From assembly GCA_016840515.1 (NCBI GenBank), contig JAEOSF010000031.1:1-42084 (forward strand): DNA of 42,084 nucleotides, read 5' to 3'. The translations under genes and the position numbers were made by a program. Each line of letters opens with the position of its first letter. The first letter of the stretch is position 1. The DNA comes from Candidatus Borrarchaeum yapensis. Lineage in GTDB: Archaea > Asgardarchaeota > Sifarchaeia > Borrarchaeales > Borrarchaeaceae. Positions 26,971 through 36,038 of this stretch are shown here, piece after piece. The notes under the pieces are model-generated. The model did no database searches and was not told the DNA's origin. It saw only the letters and a program-made list of their open reading frames with translations.

Positions 26971-27237
26971 CTAAGGTTTTGGGATATATTTTCGAACAGT
27001 TGCAATTGAATTATCAGAAACTCCACTGCTTTTCATACCCTCTTCGTTTACCCATACTTCCATTTCTGGAGTATCATTATTATTTTTTGCTGTTAAGTTA
27101 AAACGCTTCTTTTTTGTAACAACAAGCTCAATTTCATCATCTTCGGCTATCCCAAGTTCTTCCATAAGAGTTGGATGAAGAAATGCCTCTTTGGGAGGAA
27201 TATCCTTTAAGTATACACGTATACGCTTTTGTTGCAC
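26971..27237 (-). CDS. Small hypothetical protein (88 aa), possible beta-barrel fold
   Basis: Starts with GTG, fixed by GAGGG and a seven-base spacer. The sequence alternates short beta segments and one turn-helix: KRIRVYLKDIPPKEAFLHPT, LMEELGIAEDDEIELVV, and VSDNSIATVRKYIP. The phrase LGIAEDDEIELV resembles the loop of AbrB-like or double-psi-barrel domains, but I cannot assign a family. It is divergent from the DNA methyltransferase gene with only 51 bases between starts, so the two could be co-regulated. Confidence 0.6.
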   Translation of the reverse strand: MQQKRIRVYLKDIPPKEAFLHPTLMEELGIAEDDEIELVVTKKKRFNLTAKNNNDTPEMEVWVNEEGMKSSGVSDNSIATVRKYIPKP

Positions 27238-27288
27238 AATTCAACCCTCGCTAATTTGTAGAATTAATCCTCTTTAAATAATTATGTT

Positions 27289-30200
27289 ATGAATTGTTAT
27301 TGCAAGTATCTAAAACTTGGTGAAAAACTGGTGTACTATGAACTCAACAATGACGTTGTTAAAAACCTTAAAGCATGGATTAGATTAATTTCAAAAGTTA
27401 CTTTTAGAACTGATAGAAAAACTAAAACTGAACTTGTCGTCTTTTTAATCACTAAACTCATTTTTATCCAAACGTTAGCGGATTTTGGCATTATTGATCG
27501 TCAATGGCTTAAGAATTCGTTGTATTCCTTCAATAAGAGATCGTATTCGAATGACAAACTTACTGTATTGAATAAGTTTTTTGAAAAAATTGATGTACAA
27601 TTCAGGGAATATTTTCAGCGTGACCTGTTTAAACTAAATACCCTTGAATATATTGACGAGAACGAAGATAATATTGCAATCTTCTACCAAAACCTGCAAT
27701 TAGTTCTGGGTCTTAAAGATAGCCAAGATTCATCTAGCAATCTTAAGGGCATAACACAATATGATTATCCACATATGAATGAAAATATCATCGGAAAAGT
27801 CTATGAAAACTGCATTGCTGAGATACGTCACGATAAGGGTGTCTATTATACTCCTTCACATATTGTGAAATTTATCGTTGAGAACACTGTAGGCGAGGTA
27901 TTTGATCAATATCTCACAGAAATAGAATTTCAGATGAACGAAAAAAACCTCGAAGAAATAACAAGATTAGTTCATAAATTTGTATCAATAAAAGTCTTAG
28001 ATCCTTCCTGTGGTTCAGGAGCTTTTCTCATTGAAGTTTTTCGAGTGATAGATAAGAAATACTCGAAGCTTAATCAATTAATTTCGAAACTTGAGACGAG
28101 ATATTTTTCCCACAGAGGCTATAAACATAAATCTAGTGAAGTGGAAATAAAAATTTCAAAAATTAATGAAATCAAAAATATTTTTGGAACACAAAACGAA
28201 CACAAACTAATATTCAGTATTCCTATAAGACACTTATTTGGAATTGAATTGGATAAAACTGCTCTCAATATAGCCAAGATCAGTATCTTGCTAGAAACTA
28301 TAAAACTAGCTTCATCACAGCCTGGATTGGAAGAAAGTCTAAGAGAAAGTGGATATCAGTTTTCTTATTTGGAAATGAATTTTATACATGGTAATACTGT
28401 TGTAGGGCTTCCTAATGAACATAGTATTAAACATCTAAAACAAAGGAAGTCAGAAATTCGCCAACTTTTTGAGGTACGGAATTCATATCTTGCTAATTTT
28501 GAAAATCCGAGACCTCTAGTAGACATAGAACATGTTAAATCAATTCTAAGAAAAGAACTAGATGAATATTTCCAAAGATACCTTGAAAATTTAAATTTTG
28601 CTTCAGATATTTTGAAGGATACAATTCCATTATATTGGGCTCTTGAGTTTTGGTATGTTTTTTTCGATCAAGAGGGAATCCCTTTAAGCGAGGATGAATC
28701 AGGTTTTGACATTATTATAGGTAACCCGCCTTATATCGATTCTGAGACGATGACGAAGATGAGTCCCAATGTCAGACGTTATTGTGCAAAACAATATGTA
28801 AGTGCATCTGGCAATTGGGATTTATTCTGTGTATTTATCGAAAAGGGAATTACACATACTAAGAAAGATGGATATTTTGGCTATATTATCCCAAATAAGC
28901 TTCTCGCAGCTGAGTATAGCTTAGAAACACAGAAAGTACTTGAAAAATATGCTCTCAAGAGGATAAGGGATTATTCAAGATCGAAAGTGTTTGAGACAGA
29001 TACAAGTGTGTATCCAATTGTGATTGTTTTACAAAAATCATCGCCTAAGAGCAATCATACTATCCAAGTAGAGGTTATTGAAGAGGCAGAAGAAAACGAA
29101 CTCAAATTATCCTTTGAAAACCAAATTACTGTGGAAACATTTAGGGAACTTCCAAAAGGTTTGTGGTCTCCTTTAGTTAGAGAAAACTTCCCAATTATTC
29201 AAAAAGTTTTGAACATTTCCAACGCTCTTCTTCAATATGGTAAAATTGTTGGAGCGGCCTCTGTTTCAGAGGCGTACAAAATAAAAGAGATTTTAAAGGA
29301 AACCGCAGAAAGCGAATTTGATCAAAGCAGTTTAGCGTTTATAAACACAGGAACCATAGATCGTTATAATGTACTTTGGGGGATTCTACCAACAAGATAT
29401 ATTAAAAAAACTTATGGCAAACCTATTGTCAGACGTAGCGATCTTAGGAATATCTCAGAAAAGAGATTAAACGAATCAACTTCTCAAAAAATCATTATTG
29501 CTGGAATGACGCTAAGACTTGAAGCAATATATGACCCAGGCTATCTGGTGGCTGGAAAATCAACTATTCTCGTGCTCCCAAAGGATTTAGACTTGAAATT
29601 TTTGACAGCGTGTATTAATAGCAAACTGATTAGTTTTGTTTATAGAGAACTTTTTGAATCATTGTCATTGCACGGAGGATATCTTCGTATCGGTCCCCCT
29701 CAAATTTCACGCATTCCCATTCGCCGCATCAATTTTTCCACAGCAACAAACACCCGTAAGGCTCTTTTTGAAAAAGCAAAAAAACTCTATCAACAATATC
29801 TAGTAACTAAAGATTACGGCATAATCAGCGATTTCATCGAAGATCGTCTACCAAAAGACAAAAAGGGTGATTTAATCATCGAAAAGGAAGAAAGTGACAT
29901 TGTTTATGACATCTTAATCTATTTAGCAGAACAGATAATTGAACTGAACAAACAGAAAAATGAAGTAATCGCAGAATTCATCGATTGGTTCGAAAGGGAA
30001 TTCGATACGAAAATTGAGAATATGATTCACAAAAAGAAATTGATATTTTATTATGATCTTGATTGTAATGAGTTTCTAGACGTTCTGGAAAAAAATCAAA
30101 ATCAAATTCCCATAAAACTCTCAGATAGGGCAGTTCAAGATACTCTAAGGAAAGTGTTTGAAAAAAATCTTGCGATACTTTCCCCCCTGATAAATAAACT

Positions 30201-30324
30201 CAAATTAGTTGATGAACTCATTGACCAAATCGTTTACAAACTCTATAGGTTAACTGATGAAGAAATTGATAAAGTGGACGCTACTATGAAAAGGAAAGAA
30301 TACAATATTCCACGCTTAAGGTAA
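27289..30324 (+). CDS. Adenine-specific DNA methyltransferase, Eco57I/PglX-like (type IIG-like)
   Basis: 1011 residues. GVYYTPSHIVKFIVENT (about 184-200) is the entry block, LDPSCGSGAFLIEVF (about 237-251) the SAM-binding motif I, and DIIIGNPPYIDS (about 475-486) the catalytic NPPY motif of N6-adenine methylases. GYIIPNKLLAAEYS and the C-terminal half with FINTGTIDRY and HGGYLRIGPPQISRIPI look like a TaqI/Eco57I-type target-recognition domain. I see no clear PD-(D/E)xK nuclease in the first 180 residues, which are helical, so restriction activity is uncertain. No separate endonuclease, BREX or DISARM gene flanks it. The start has no SD site; TTTAAATAATT lies just upstream. Confidence 0.88.
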   Translation: MNCYCKYLKLGEKLVYYELNNDVVKNLKAWIRLISKVTFRTDRKTKTELVVFLITKLIFIQTLADFGIIDRQWLKNSLYSFNKRSYSNDKLTVLNKFFEKIDVQFREYFQRDLFKLNTLEYIDENEDNIAIFYQNLQLVLGLKDSQDSSSNLKGITQYDYPHMNENIIGKVYENCIAEIRHDKGVYYTPSHIVKFIVENTVGEVFDQYLTEIEFQMNEKNLEEITRLVHKFVSIKVLDPSCGSGAFLIEVFRVIDKKYSKLNQLISKLETRYFSHRGYKHKSSEVEIKISKINEIKNIFGTQNEHKLIFSIPIRHLFGIELDKTALNIAKISILLETIKLASSQPGLEESLRESGYQFSYLEMNFIHGNTVVGLPNEHSIKHLKQRKSEIRQLFEVRNSYLANFENPRPLVDIEHVKSILRKELDEYFQRYLENLNFASDILKDTIPLYWALEFWYVFFDQEGIPLSEDESGFDIIIGNPPYIDSETMTKMSPNVRRYCAKQYVSASGNWDLFCVFIEKGITHTKKDGYFGYIIPNKLLAAEYSLETQKVLEKYALKRIRDYSRSKVFETDTSVYPIVIVLQKSSPKSNHTIQVEVIEEAEENELKLSFENQITVETFRELPKGLWSPLVRENFPIIQKVLNISNALLQYGKIVGAASVSEAYKIKEILKETAESEFDQSSLAFINTGTIDRYNVLWGILPTRYIKKTYGKPIVRRSDLRNISEKRLNESTSQKIIIAGMTLRLEAIYDPGYLVAGKSTILVLPKDLDLKFLTACINSKLISFVYRELFESLSLHGGYLRIGPPQISRIPIRRINFSTATNTRKALFEKAKKLYQQYLVTKDYGIISDFIEDRLPKDKKGDLIIEKEESDIVYDILIYLAEQIIELNKQKNEVIAEFIDWFEREFDTKIENMIHKKKLIFYYDLDCNEFLDVLEKNQNQIPIKLSDRAVQDTLRKVFEKNLAILSPLINKLKLVDELIDQIVYKLYRLTDEEIDKVDATMKRKEYNIPRLR

Positions 30325-30331
30325 AAAGACG

Positions 30332-30339
30332 TTTTTTTT
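30332..30339 (+). terminator. Poly-T terminator after the methyltransferase
   Basis: Eight T, eight bases beyond the stop codon. Confidence 0.5.
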
Positions 30340-30379
30340 ATGAGATAAACATGCTCAGTCAAAAGAATTTAAGCTAGGC

Positions 30380-30694
30380 TTATTTCTTAGAACGAGGTTT
30401 CTTTTCTTGAATGCGAGTTCTCAATTTTTTAATACCAAGTGCAATCTTTTGGAGTGCTTTGCTCTTTGTATCCTTCTTACTGATTTTTACATAGCCAGGA
30501 TCTTCCCACCATGCCCTAGAGTAATGTGCGGAAGAATTTACGATAGGCTCATATTTAAATGCTTGAGCAACAAGATATATTTCCCGAACTGTTGGGTTCT
30601 CAACCGCAATCTTCCGTGAGATTTTACGCCCCTGATTTCTTGTTTTTGAGGCATCGATATATGCCGGCCATATAGTATACGCATCGTCTTTCAT
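30380..30694 (-). CDS. srp19: Signal recognition particle 19 kDa protein (SRP19)
   Basis: Binds 7S RNA so that SRP54 can dock. The N terminus, TIWPAYIDASKTRNQGRKIS, matches the family's IWPAYLDxxKxxxxGRxI signature; AVENPTVREIYLVAQAF follows, and the C-terminal tail is very basic (KKLRTRIQEKKPRSKK), as expected for an RNA binder. Length 104 fits archaeal SRP19. GGAG lies five bases upstream of the ATG. It is last in the minus-strand group with hypA and traB. Confidence 0.93.
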   Translation of the reverse strand: MKDDAYTIWPAYIDASKTRNQGRKISRKIAVENPTVREIYLVAQAFKYEPIVNSSAHYSRAWWEDPGYVKISKKDTKSKALQKIALGIKKLRTRIQEKKPRSKK

Positions 30695-30779
30695 GAGAAC
30701 TCCTCAGTGATTATGTATATATAAATTAAAATCTTTTGATTTTATAATTTCAATACAAGATGTTTATGTTTAAATTATT

Positions 30780-31157
30780 TCATTTTGAAGCTATGATATC
30801 TTTTACACCCATTTCTCGCCCGCCTGTAATTTCAGTGTGGGTATCGCCACACTTGGGACACTTTAAAGCTGACATGAGAAGATGTTGTAGTGGGTCATCT
30901 TCCGTTGGAGAGCTCTCTCCTTCATAGCCACATTTCTTACAACGAATTCGTCCTGGCGTCCTGGCGATATTAATCTTTGCATCTTCCGCGATAGTATCTT
31001 TAGAAGTAATTTCTAGTGCAAACCTCAGACGATCTTCGCTGACTACTGTAAGATCTCCAATCTCCACATTAATTTCTAAGATTTTCTCCGCGTCATGTTC
31101 CTTTGCAGCCTTAAGAACGGTTTCGATGATAGAAACACTCAAACTCAACTCATGCAT
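30780..31157 (-). CDS. hypA: Hydrogenase nickel-insertion protein HypA
   Basis: MHELSLSVSIIETV carries the nickel-binding His2 directly after the start, and CKKCGYEG with CPKCGDTH forms the structural zinc site. Length 125 is normal. HypA delivers nickel, with HypB, to [NiFe] hydrogenase large subunits, so the genome should hold such a hydrogenase although none is in this window. AAGGAG lies eight bases upstream. It sits between traB and srp19 on one strand with short gaps. Confidence 0.95.
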   Translation of the reverse strand: MHELSLSVSIIETVLKAAKEHDAEKILEINVEIGDLTVVSEDRLRFALEITSKDTIAEDAKINIARTPGRIRCKKCGYEGESSPTEDDPLQHLLMSALKCPKCGDTHTEITGGREMGVKDIIASK

Positions 31158-31219
31158 CTTCTTAACTCCTTTATATTAAAATTATGGTTCACAATTATGT
31201 CATTCACATATTTCATTCT

Positions 31220-31954
31220 TTATGTGTTCTGTTCGTATTGTTTCGAAAAATGTGCTTTTATTCGTTTTTTAATTCCATTAAGATGCCCTAGTCCAATTAC
31301 AGCGCATATTTTCTTCTCAGGGAACGTCTTGAGTAATGAAATTATGCGATTCGCAATATAAGCATCTCGTTCATGAATTAAGATTTTTGCAATACCTGGA
31401 AATTTTTTATGTAGAGTGCCCATGAACTCTTGAAGGATGTCAGATCGATTCGGATCTGTCTCCAAGTCTAAAAGAGACAAACTAACGTCTTTTTCTGCAC
31501 CAAGGATACCTTTTACGAGTTCTATTATCAATCGGCTCTTCTCAAGACCCACTGACTGAAAACGTTGAAGTGTAATTGGAAGTGGTTGATCAACAAAAAA
31601 AACTTTGACATGAGAGCCAATTTCTTTGGCAGTTTGGATAGCCACAAGCATTTCTTCTCCTGGAATAACACCAAATTCCTCTCCTAGTTCCTGCTCTAGA
31701 TGAGATATAAGCCATACCATTAAATTCGTTGAGAAACTCCCTTGGCGCGCAGATAATAGGAGTTCACCAAAAGTCAAGGTTTCTTTAGGCTGTTCTAATA
31801 ATGCCTTATATCGCCCTTGATCGAGTTCAACTGCGACAATTTCTGGTCTTTCTTCAAGGATCAAATCACGAACTCGCCGTTTACTCTCAGGACTGACATG
31901 AATAGTACCAATAAGCAATAGCCTGTCAAATAGCAGTTCAGTTTGCATATTCAT
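31220..31954 (-). CDS. TraB/PrgY family protein
   Basis: Begins MNMQTELLFDRLLLIGTIHVSP; GTIHVSPESKRRV is the GTxHxS motif of the TraB family, with the later family words ERPEIVAVELDQGRY and VIGLGHLNGI near the end. About 244 residues with no C-terminal membrane domain. TraB homologues are thought to be membrane-linked or metalloprotease-like; function is open. The start at 31954 is chosen because GAGGTG lies four bases upstream. The frame continues 17 codons further, but those lie inside the IS605-derived element, whose first bases also form the SD site. Confidence 0.85.
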   Translation of the reverse strand: MNMQTELLFDRLLLIGTIHVSPESKRRVRDLILEERPEIVAVELDQGRYKALLEQPKETLTFGELLLSARQGSFSTNLMVWLISHLEQELGEEFGVIPGEEMLVAIQTAKEIGSHVKVFFVDQPLPITLQRFQSVGLEKSRLIIELVKGILGAEKDVSLSLLDLETDPNRSDILQEFMGTLHKKFPGIAKILIHERDAYIANRIISLLKTFPEKKICAVIGLGHLNGIKKRIKAHFSKQYEQNT

Positions 31955-31960
31955 AAAGCA

Positions 31961-32300
31961 CCTCAAGGAAACCCACTGCTTCAGTCGTGGGATGAATCTC
32001 CTCACTTGTTCACTTTCACAAGTGCCTCCCTATCTTTAAATAGGTTTTTTGACATAGATTTTGTAGGTTTCAAGGCATTCGCCCCGGATAGCCGGGAGAG
32101 GGAATGGTTGCGTGATGACCTAAAAGGGATGTCAAGGGGTAAACTCTCCCTCAATATAGCCCGACTCTATATGAGGGTTACTGGGTTGGCATGGTAAACC
32201 GTCCCATGATGTGACGTGTGATGAAGTCGAAGCCTATCTTAGGATAGGAATTGAGGTCAAGTATAGTCATAAACTCACCCCTTTAGGGTGGGTAGTTTAC
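31961..32300 (+). mobile_element. tnpB-less IS605-derived element A (omega-RNA-like)
   Basis: Starts CCTCAAGGAAACCCAC with a hairpin (31972-31991) followed by GGATGAAT and CACTTGTTCAC, then CTTTAAATAGGTTT, GGGGTAAACTCTCCC, a CCTATC/GATAGG hairpin (32233-32248) followed by GAATTGA, and ends in a hairpin (32274-32292) plus GTAGTTTAC. Blocks and order match the element at 23140-23384. No transposase frame is inside. It fills the whole gap between the GPN GTPase and traB: its right end supplies the stop codon of the former, its left end part of the SD site of the latter. Confidence 0.72.
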
Positions 32301-33091
32301 TCCGACTCCCAGCGATAACTTTCTTCCGAATCCCACCTGTAATTGTCAAATACGTGCTCGATATCACCAACTAAAACATCTATGCCTTTCATAGTTACTG
32401 ATGATACCGGGATAACCTCTCCTATATATCCCTGCATCTTGAGTGCATTAAGAAGCGTGATATTTAACTCCCTCTGTTGTCCTCTCGTAGTTATCTCTAA
32501 CGCATCCGCCAAGAGTTCTGGATTGCTCCATTTACATACCCGTTCGATTTTCTCTTCTGATATTAGGTCTGTTTTAGAGAGTACAGTTATGTGAGGGAAT
32601 GGAAAACGAATTTTTAATGATGCACCAAGTAGTACCATTGATATGAAACTACTAGGCGTTTTCGCAAGCAGAGCATCGATTAAATGGACAACAACCCTTT
32701 TGTTACCTAATGCATCTACAAATAGCAAGCCGGAACTTCGGTAGGCAAAAACTTCCATTTGACCTACCGTGTCCACAATAACATAATCCGCGTCTAGGCT
32801 ATCGACCTCTTTTTTAATATCATCGATTTTTGTTACCAAAATGTCAGATGCTGCAATGAGTGCACCGTTTGGTCCTAGCCCATACTGTTCTATGATCTGC
32901 TCTAAGTTGACATAATCTCTCACATCAACTTCAGGAGTATATGGTAGTTGACGTACTCCAGGGTCCATATTCACACGAATGACACTCCATCCTTCATCAA
33001 ACAATAGTTCTGATAATTTCAAAGTCAGGGCAGATTTCCCACTCCCTGCAGTTCCAAGGATGTAAACTACATGAGAAGAATCTGTTTCCAT
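32297..33091 (-). CDS. GPN-loop GTPase
   Basis: VVYILGTAGSGKSALTLKLSEL is the P-loop, VNMDPGVRQLPYTPEVDVRD switch I, LGPNGALIAA the GPN loop that defines the family, and VDTVGQMEVFAYRSSG switch II; LSKTDLI is the base-specificity motif. Archaeal and eukaryotic GPN proteins are homodimers; eukaryotic ones help assemble RNA polymerase II. Start at 33091 has GGAGAT seven bases upstream. The last codons (SEESYRWESE) run directly into the IS605-derived element, which provides the TAA, so the natural C terminus may have been altered. Confidence 0.93.
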   Translation of the reverse strand: METDSSHVVYILGTAGSGKSALTLKLSELLFDEGWSVIRVNMDPGVRQLPYTPEVDVRDYVNLEQIIEQYGLGPNGALIAASDILVTKIDDIKKEVDSLDADYVIVDTVGQMEVFAYRSSGLLFVDALGNKRVVVHLIDALLAKTPSSFISMVLLGASLKIRFPFPHITVLSKTDLISEEKIERVCKWSNPELLADALEITTRGQQRELNITLLNALKMQGYIGEVIPVSSVTMKGIDVLVGDIEHVFDNYRWDSEESYRWESE

Positions 33092-33360
33092 ACGTTCTAT
33101 CTCCAAAGAATATTTTTTATACACTTATCATGACTTTGTAATTAATTTCTGAAGTGGTGTTAATACTTTACATATCACAGAATTTTGTATTCGAATGATT
33201 ATGAAGTTACGTAGAATCGATAAAATTTCTAATATTAAAAGTAAATATATACGACTAATGACGAAGACACATTAATCAACAAGTTTGTATACATTATAAT
33301 GAAACACGTGAAGTGATATCACTCACAATCAAGTAAATCTATTGCAGGCAAGTGTGATGA

Positions 33361-33648
33361 ATGAATATAAGAGTTTCTTCTGTGCGTGGTAAAAAGGTAT
33401 ATACCTCTGTAGGAAAGTATCTTGGACATGTTAATAGCTTGAAATTTGATATAAAAAGGAAGAAAGTTGCTTCGCTTTTAGTCAAAATCGATAGACGTAT
33501 ACAAAGATCGCAATCTCGTGTTGTTTCAATCCCATATGATTGGGTAACTGCCATCGGAGATATCGTGATTATTGATAAAAAACTGTCAGCTTCTTGGAGT
33601 AAACATAAAGAATCTAATATCCAAAACAAAGATTTTGTTGTATTATAG
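33361..33648 (+). CDS. PRC-barrel domain protein
   Basis: A 95-residue protein with MNIRVSSVRGKKVYTSVGKYLGHVNSLKFD followed by VASLLVKIDRRI and SIPYDWVTAIGDIVII, the beta-barrel pattern of PRC-barrel proteins, found in photosynthetic reaction-centre H subunits, RimM and many small archaeal proteins. In archaea some PRC-barrel proteins work with the cell-division machinery, but small ones are mostly uncharacterised. No other division gene is adjacent. The upstream 230 bases are AT-rich with no other gene. Confidence 0.85.
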   Translation: MNIRVSSVRGKKVYTSVGKYLGHVNSLKFDIKRKKVASLLVKIDRRIQRSQSRVVSIPYDWVTAIGDIVIIDKKLSASWSKHKESNIQNKDFVVL

Positions 33649-33756
33649 ATATTAAGAGAACAATATCCACAGATATTGTTGAAGAAAGTCTCATTTTGAA
33701 AAATATTAATGCTACTGCATACACATTGCACTAGATCTTGTCAATATGATCGATTT

Positions 33757-34239
33757 CTATTCTGTGAATATAGTTTCCTCTGACAAGACAACGATATAAT
33801 CTGCAGCATTTTCTAGTGTTTCACTAAATCCTTCTGTTCTCCCAAGCACGACCGTTTCCTTACCTAATTCCTTTGCTTTAATGAAAATCGGAAGAAAATT
33901 AATGTCAGATGTCCAAAAAGCAACTATTTCAAGTTCATCACTGTAAATTAAGTCCATGGCTTCAATCGACATGTACACATCTGTGTCTCCTGGCACGACG
34001 ATTGGTAAGAATCCCTTCTCAAGTATTTTTTCGATATAGCTATCTGGCATCGTTTGGTCTAAAATGACTTTTGCAATACGTAAATCACCAATGGATGCAA
34101 TGGTTTCATCAATTTTCTCTAGATCGTCTTTGATATTTTCTGCAAGAAGATTAGAGCCATCGATTAAAAGACCAAGTTTCTCTTTTTTTACATCTTTCTT
34201 TCTGCGAAGTACCCTACCAACTCTGCGAAGAACACTCAA
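33757..34239 (-). CDS. NYN domain (PIN-like) protein, LabA/DUF88 family
   Basis: After a basic N terminus (RRVGRVLRRKKDVKKE) the PIN-like fold begins with LGLLIDGSNLLAENI, the first Asp site, continues with AKVILDQ and ends with FWTSDINFLPIFIKAKELGK and VVLGRTEGFSETLENAADYI. NYN proteins are metal-dependent ribonucleases. Here the canonical DxDF acidic pair reads TSDINF, so the first of the two acids is replaced by Thr. It starts with TTG; GGAGG with a seven-base spacer decides this. Confidence 0.87.
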   Translation of the reverse strand: MSVLRRVGRVLRRKKDVKKEKLGLLIDGSNLLAENIKDDLEKIDETIASIGDLRIAKVILDQTMPDSYIEKILEKGFLPIVVPGDTDVYMSIEAMDLIYSDELEIVAFWTSDINFLPIFIKAKELGKETVVLGRTEGFSETLENAADYIVVLSEETIFTE

Positions 34240-34749
34240 ACTGTCGCCTCCAATAGTTCATTTGTCATCATAGAAAGAGACTGTCTTTCCTAGCAACATT
34301 AGTATACTCCATAACTCAGTATATTCTTTTTAATATAAAATTTCTTAAATTATCATCAGTGCGGTCATCTTAATCATTTAAAAACTCAGTGTTTTTTTAT
34401 CTTCTGGAAATCAGGTGAGTATTTATTCATTATCGTGACATCAGATATAAGCAGTATTTGTGAAATCTATAGTGATCGTATATTTAGTATAATATGAGTA
34501 TTTAATGCAATTTTTCTATTCCTGACTACATTAGTGCTCGGCAACCGTTTTCAAACATTATATCCTCTGTCAAATGGAAATCTTTAAGAGTACATCCAGC
34601 GATGTATTTGTGCATTCATTTCATAAAACAAGATGATTAATTATGTTGACGTGTTAGTGCAGCATCCCTACAACCAATACTATCTATTTCCGTCCGATCT
34701 CACCAATATCCAACAGTTTAAAACATCAACAGTGAAAAGGTGAGTACAA
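34240..34749. other. Gene-free spacer before the isoprenoid cluster
   Basis: About 510 bases between divergent genes. I see only AT-rich DNA with TATA-like words (for example near 34470-34500) and no frame with coding character or RNA fold. The promoter of the isoprenoid cluster is expected in its last 150 bases. Confidence 0.4.
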
Positions 34750-35526
34750 GTGAATTTAATTTCTCCCATCTACAAACTTTACAAAGCATGGCTAAAAAGA
34801 CAGATCAAAAATGGAGATGAAACCCGGCAACCTCCGCAGCACATTGGTATAATACTAGACGGAAATAGACGATTCGCGCGTGAAAAGGGATTGGATGTCT
34901 GGAGGGGACATCAATTTGGTGCTGCCAAAATAAATGCAGTTCTTGATTGGTGTTGGGAGGCAGGCATTAAAATTGTAACCATTTATTCCTTCTCGACAGA
35001 AAACTTTTCGCGACCCTTAAAAGAAGTCGCTGAAATTATGAAAATTGCTATTCAAAAGTTTGAAGAAATTCTTACCAATCCGAAAATCCACTCACGTGAG
35101 GTCAGAGTTAAGGCTATTGGACGTGTCCAAGACCTCCCAAAGAGTGTACAGGAATCAATATCTAGAGCCGAAGAGGCTACTAAACATTATGATAAACATT
35201 TTCTTAATGTCGCTATAAGTTATGGTGGTCGTGCCGAACTAGTGGATGCGTTTAGAAATATTGCTTCGCTTATAGAAGAAGGGCAAATAGAGCCTAATGA
35301 GGTTACAGAAAGGACAGTTGAACAATTTTTATACACGTCTGGGATACCTGATCCAGATCTGATTATCAGAACCTCAGGAGAAGAACGCCTCAGCGGTTTC
35401 CTTCTTTGGCAAAGTGCTTATTCTGAATTGTACTTTGCAGACGTTTTTTGGCCCGAGTTCAGAGAAATTGATTTGTTACGAGCTATTAGAACCTACCAGC
35501 ATAGAAAAAGACGATTCGGTTCTTAA
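34750..35526 (+). CDS. uppS: cis-Prenyltransferase (polyprenyl / undecaprenyl diphosphate synthase family)
   Basis: Chains isopentenyl diphosphate units in cis to make the polyprenyl carrier for glycan assembly. IGIILDGNRRFAREKGLDVWRGH holds the catalytic Asp and diphosphate-binding Arg residues, with Phe in place of the more usual Trp after NRR; FSTENFSRP and PDPDLIIRTSGEERLSGFLLWQSAYSE give the rest of the site. Length 258. GTG start with AAGGTGAG six bases upstream. It heads a run of four or five plus-strand genes that supply its substrate, and a DPM-like glycosyltransferase that could use its product lies at 19.2 kb. Confidence 0.95.
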   Translation: MNLISPIYKLYKAWLKRQIKNGDETRQPPQHIGIILDGNRRFAREKGLDVWRGHQFGAAKINAVLDWCWEAGIKIVTIYSFSTENFSRPLKEVAEIMKIAIQKFEEILTNPKIHSREVRVKAIGRVQDLPKSVQESISRAEEATKHYDKHFLNVAISYGGRAELVDAFRNIASLIEEGQIEPNEVTERTVEQFLYTSGIPDPDLIIRTSGEERLSGFLLWQSAYSELYFADVFWPEFREIDLLRAIRTYQHRKRRFGS

Positions 35527-35621
35527 TGGCAAATTCTTAAGCTTTTGATTGTTTAGAAAGGACTATTCTTCATCTTGATTCTCTAAAAGATTGTATTGAA
35601 CTTACCTTTGAGGCTAATTAA

Positions 35622-36023
35622 ATGCCATTATCTTCTGTTACAGGCAGACCCGTAGTTTCTGGAAAGGTTAGAGGAGATATATTATTTTCATCAGAAGCTA
35701 TCTCATTTCTTGGTGGCGTTAACCCAAAAACGGGAATTGTGATCGCTCGTAACCATAATTTAGAAGGAAAATCTATTAAGGACACAATCCTTGTTTTTCC
35801 ACACGGGAAGGGCTCAACTGTTGGATCTTATGTCCTTTATTCACTTGTAAAGAATAATGTAGCTCCAAAAGCCATAATTAACAGGATAGGTGATCCTGTT
35901 GTCGTTGTAGGTGCAATTATTGGAGAGATACCCATGCTGATTGATGTCGACATTGATCTATTACATGATGGAATGACGGTTGAAGTTGACGCGGACCAAG
36001 GGATTATTAAAATTTTAGACTAA
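35622..36023 (+). CDS. Phosphomevalonate dehydratase small subunit (aconitase X swivel domain, DUF126)
   Basis: 133 residues: TGRPVVSGKVRGDILFSSEA, then FPHGKGSTVGSYVLYSLVKN with the conserved substrate-binding Ser of the swivel domain, then INRIGDPVVVVGAIIGEIPM. With the large subunit it dehydrates mevalonate 5-phosphate to trans-anhydromevalonate 5-phosphate in the archaeal mevalonate pathway. GAGG lies nine bases upstream. The large subunit begins 15 bases later. Confidence 0.92.
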   Translation: MPLSSVTGRPVVSGKVRGDILFSSEAISFLGGVNPKTGIVIARNHNLEGKSIKDTILVFPHGKGSTVGSYVLYSLVKNNVAPKAIINRIGDPVVVVGAIIGEIPMLIDVDIDLLHDGMTVEVDADQGIIKILD

Positions 36024-36038
36024 AAGGCAGGGCCAGAT

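Noticed and set aside
27289..30324. BREX or DISARM defence island
   Set aside because: Only the methyltransferase is present; neighbours are housekeeping genes (rtcB, srp19, hypA).
31955..32005. 17-codon N-terminal extension of the TraB protein
   Set aside because: It is encoded inside the IS605-derived element and the SD site fits the shorter start.
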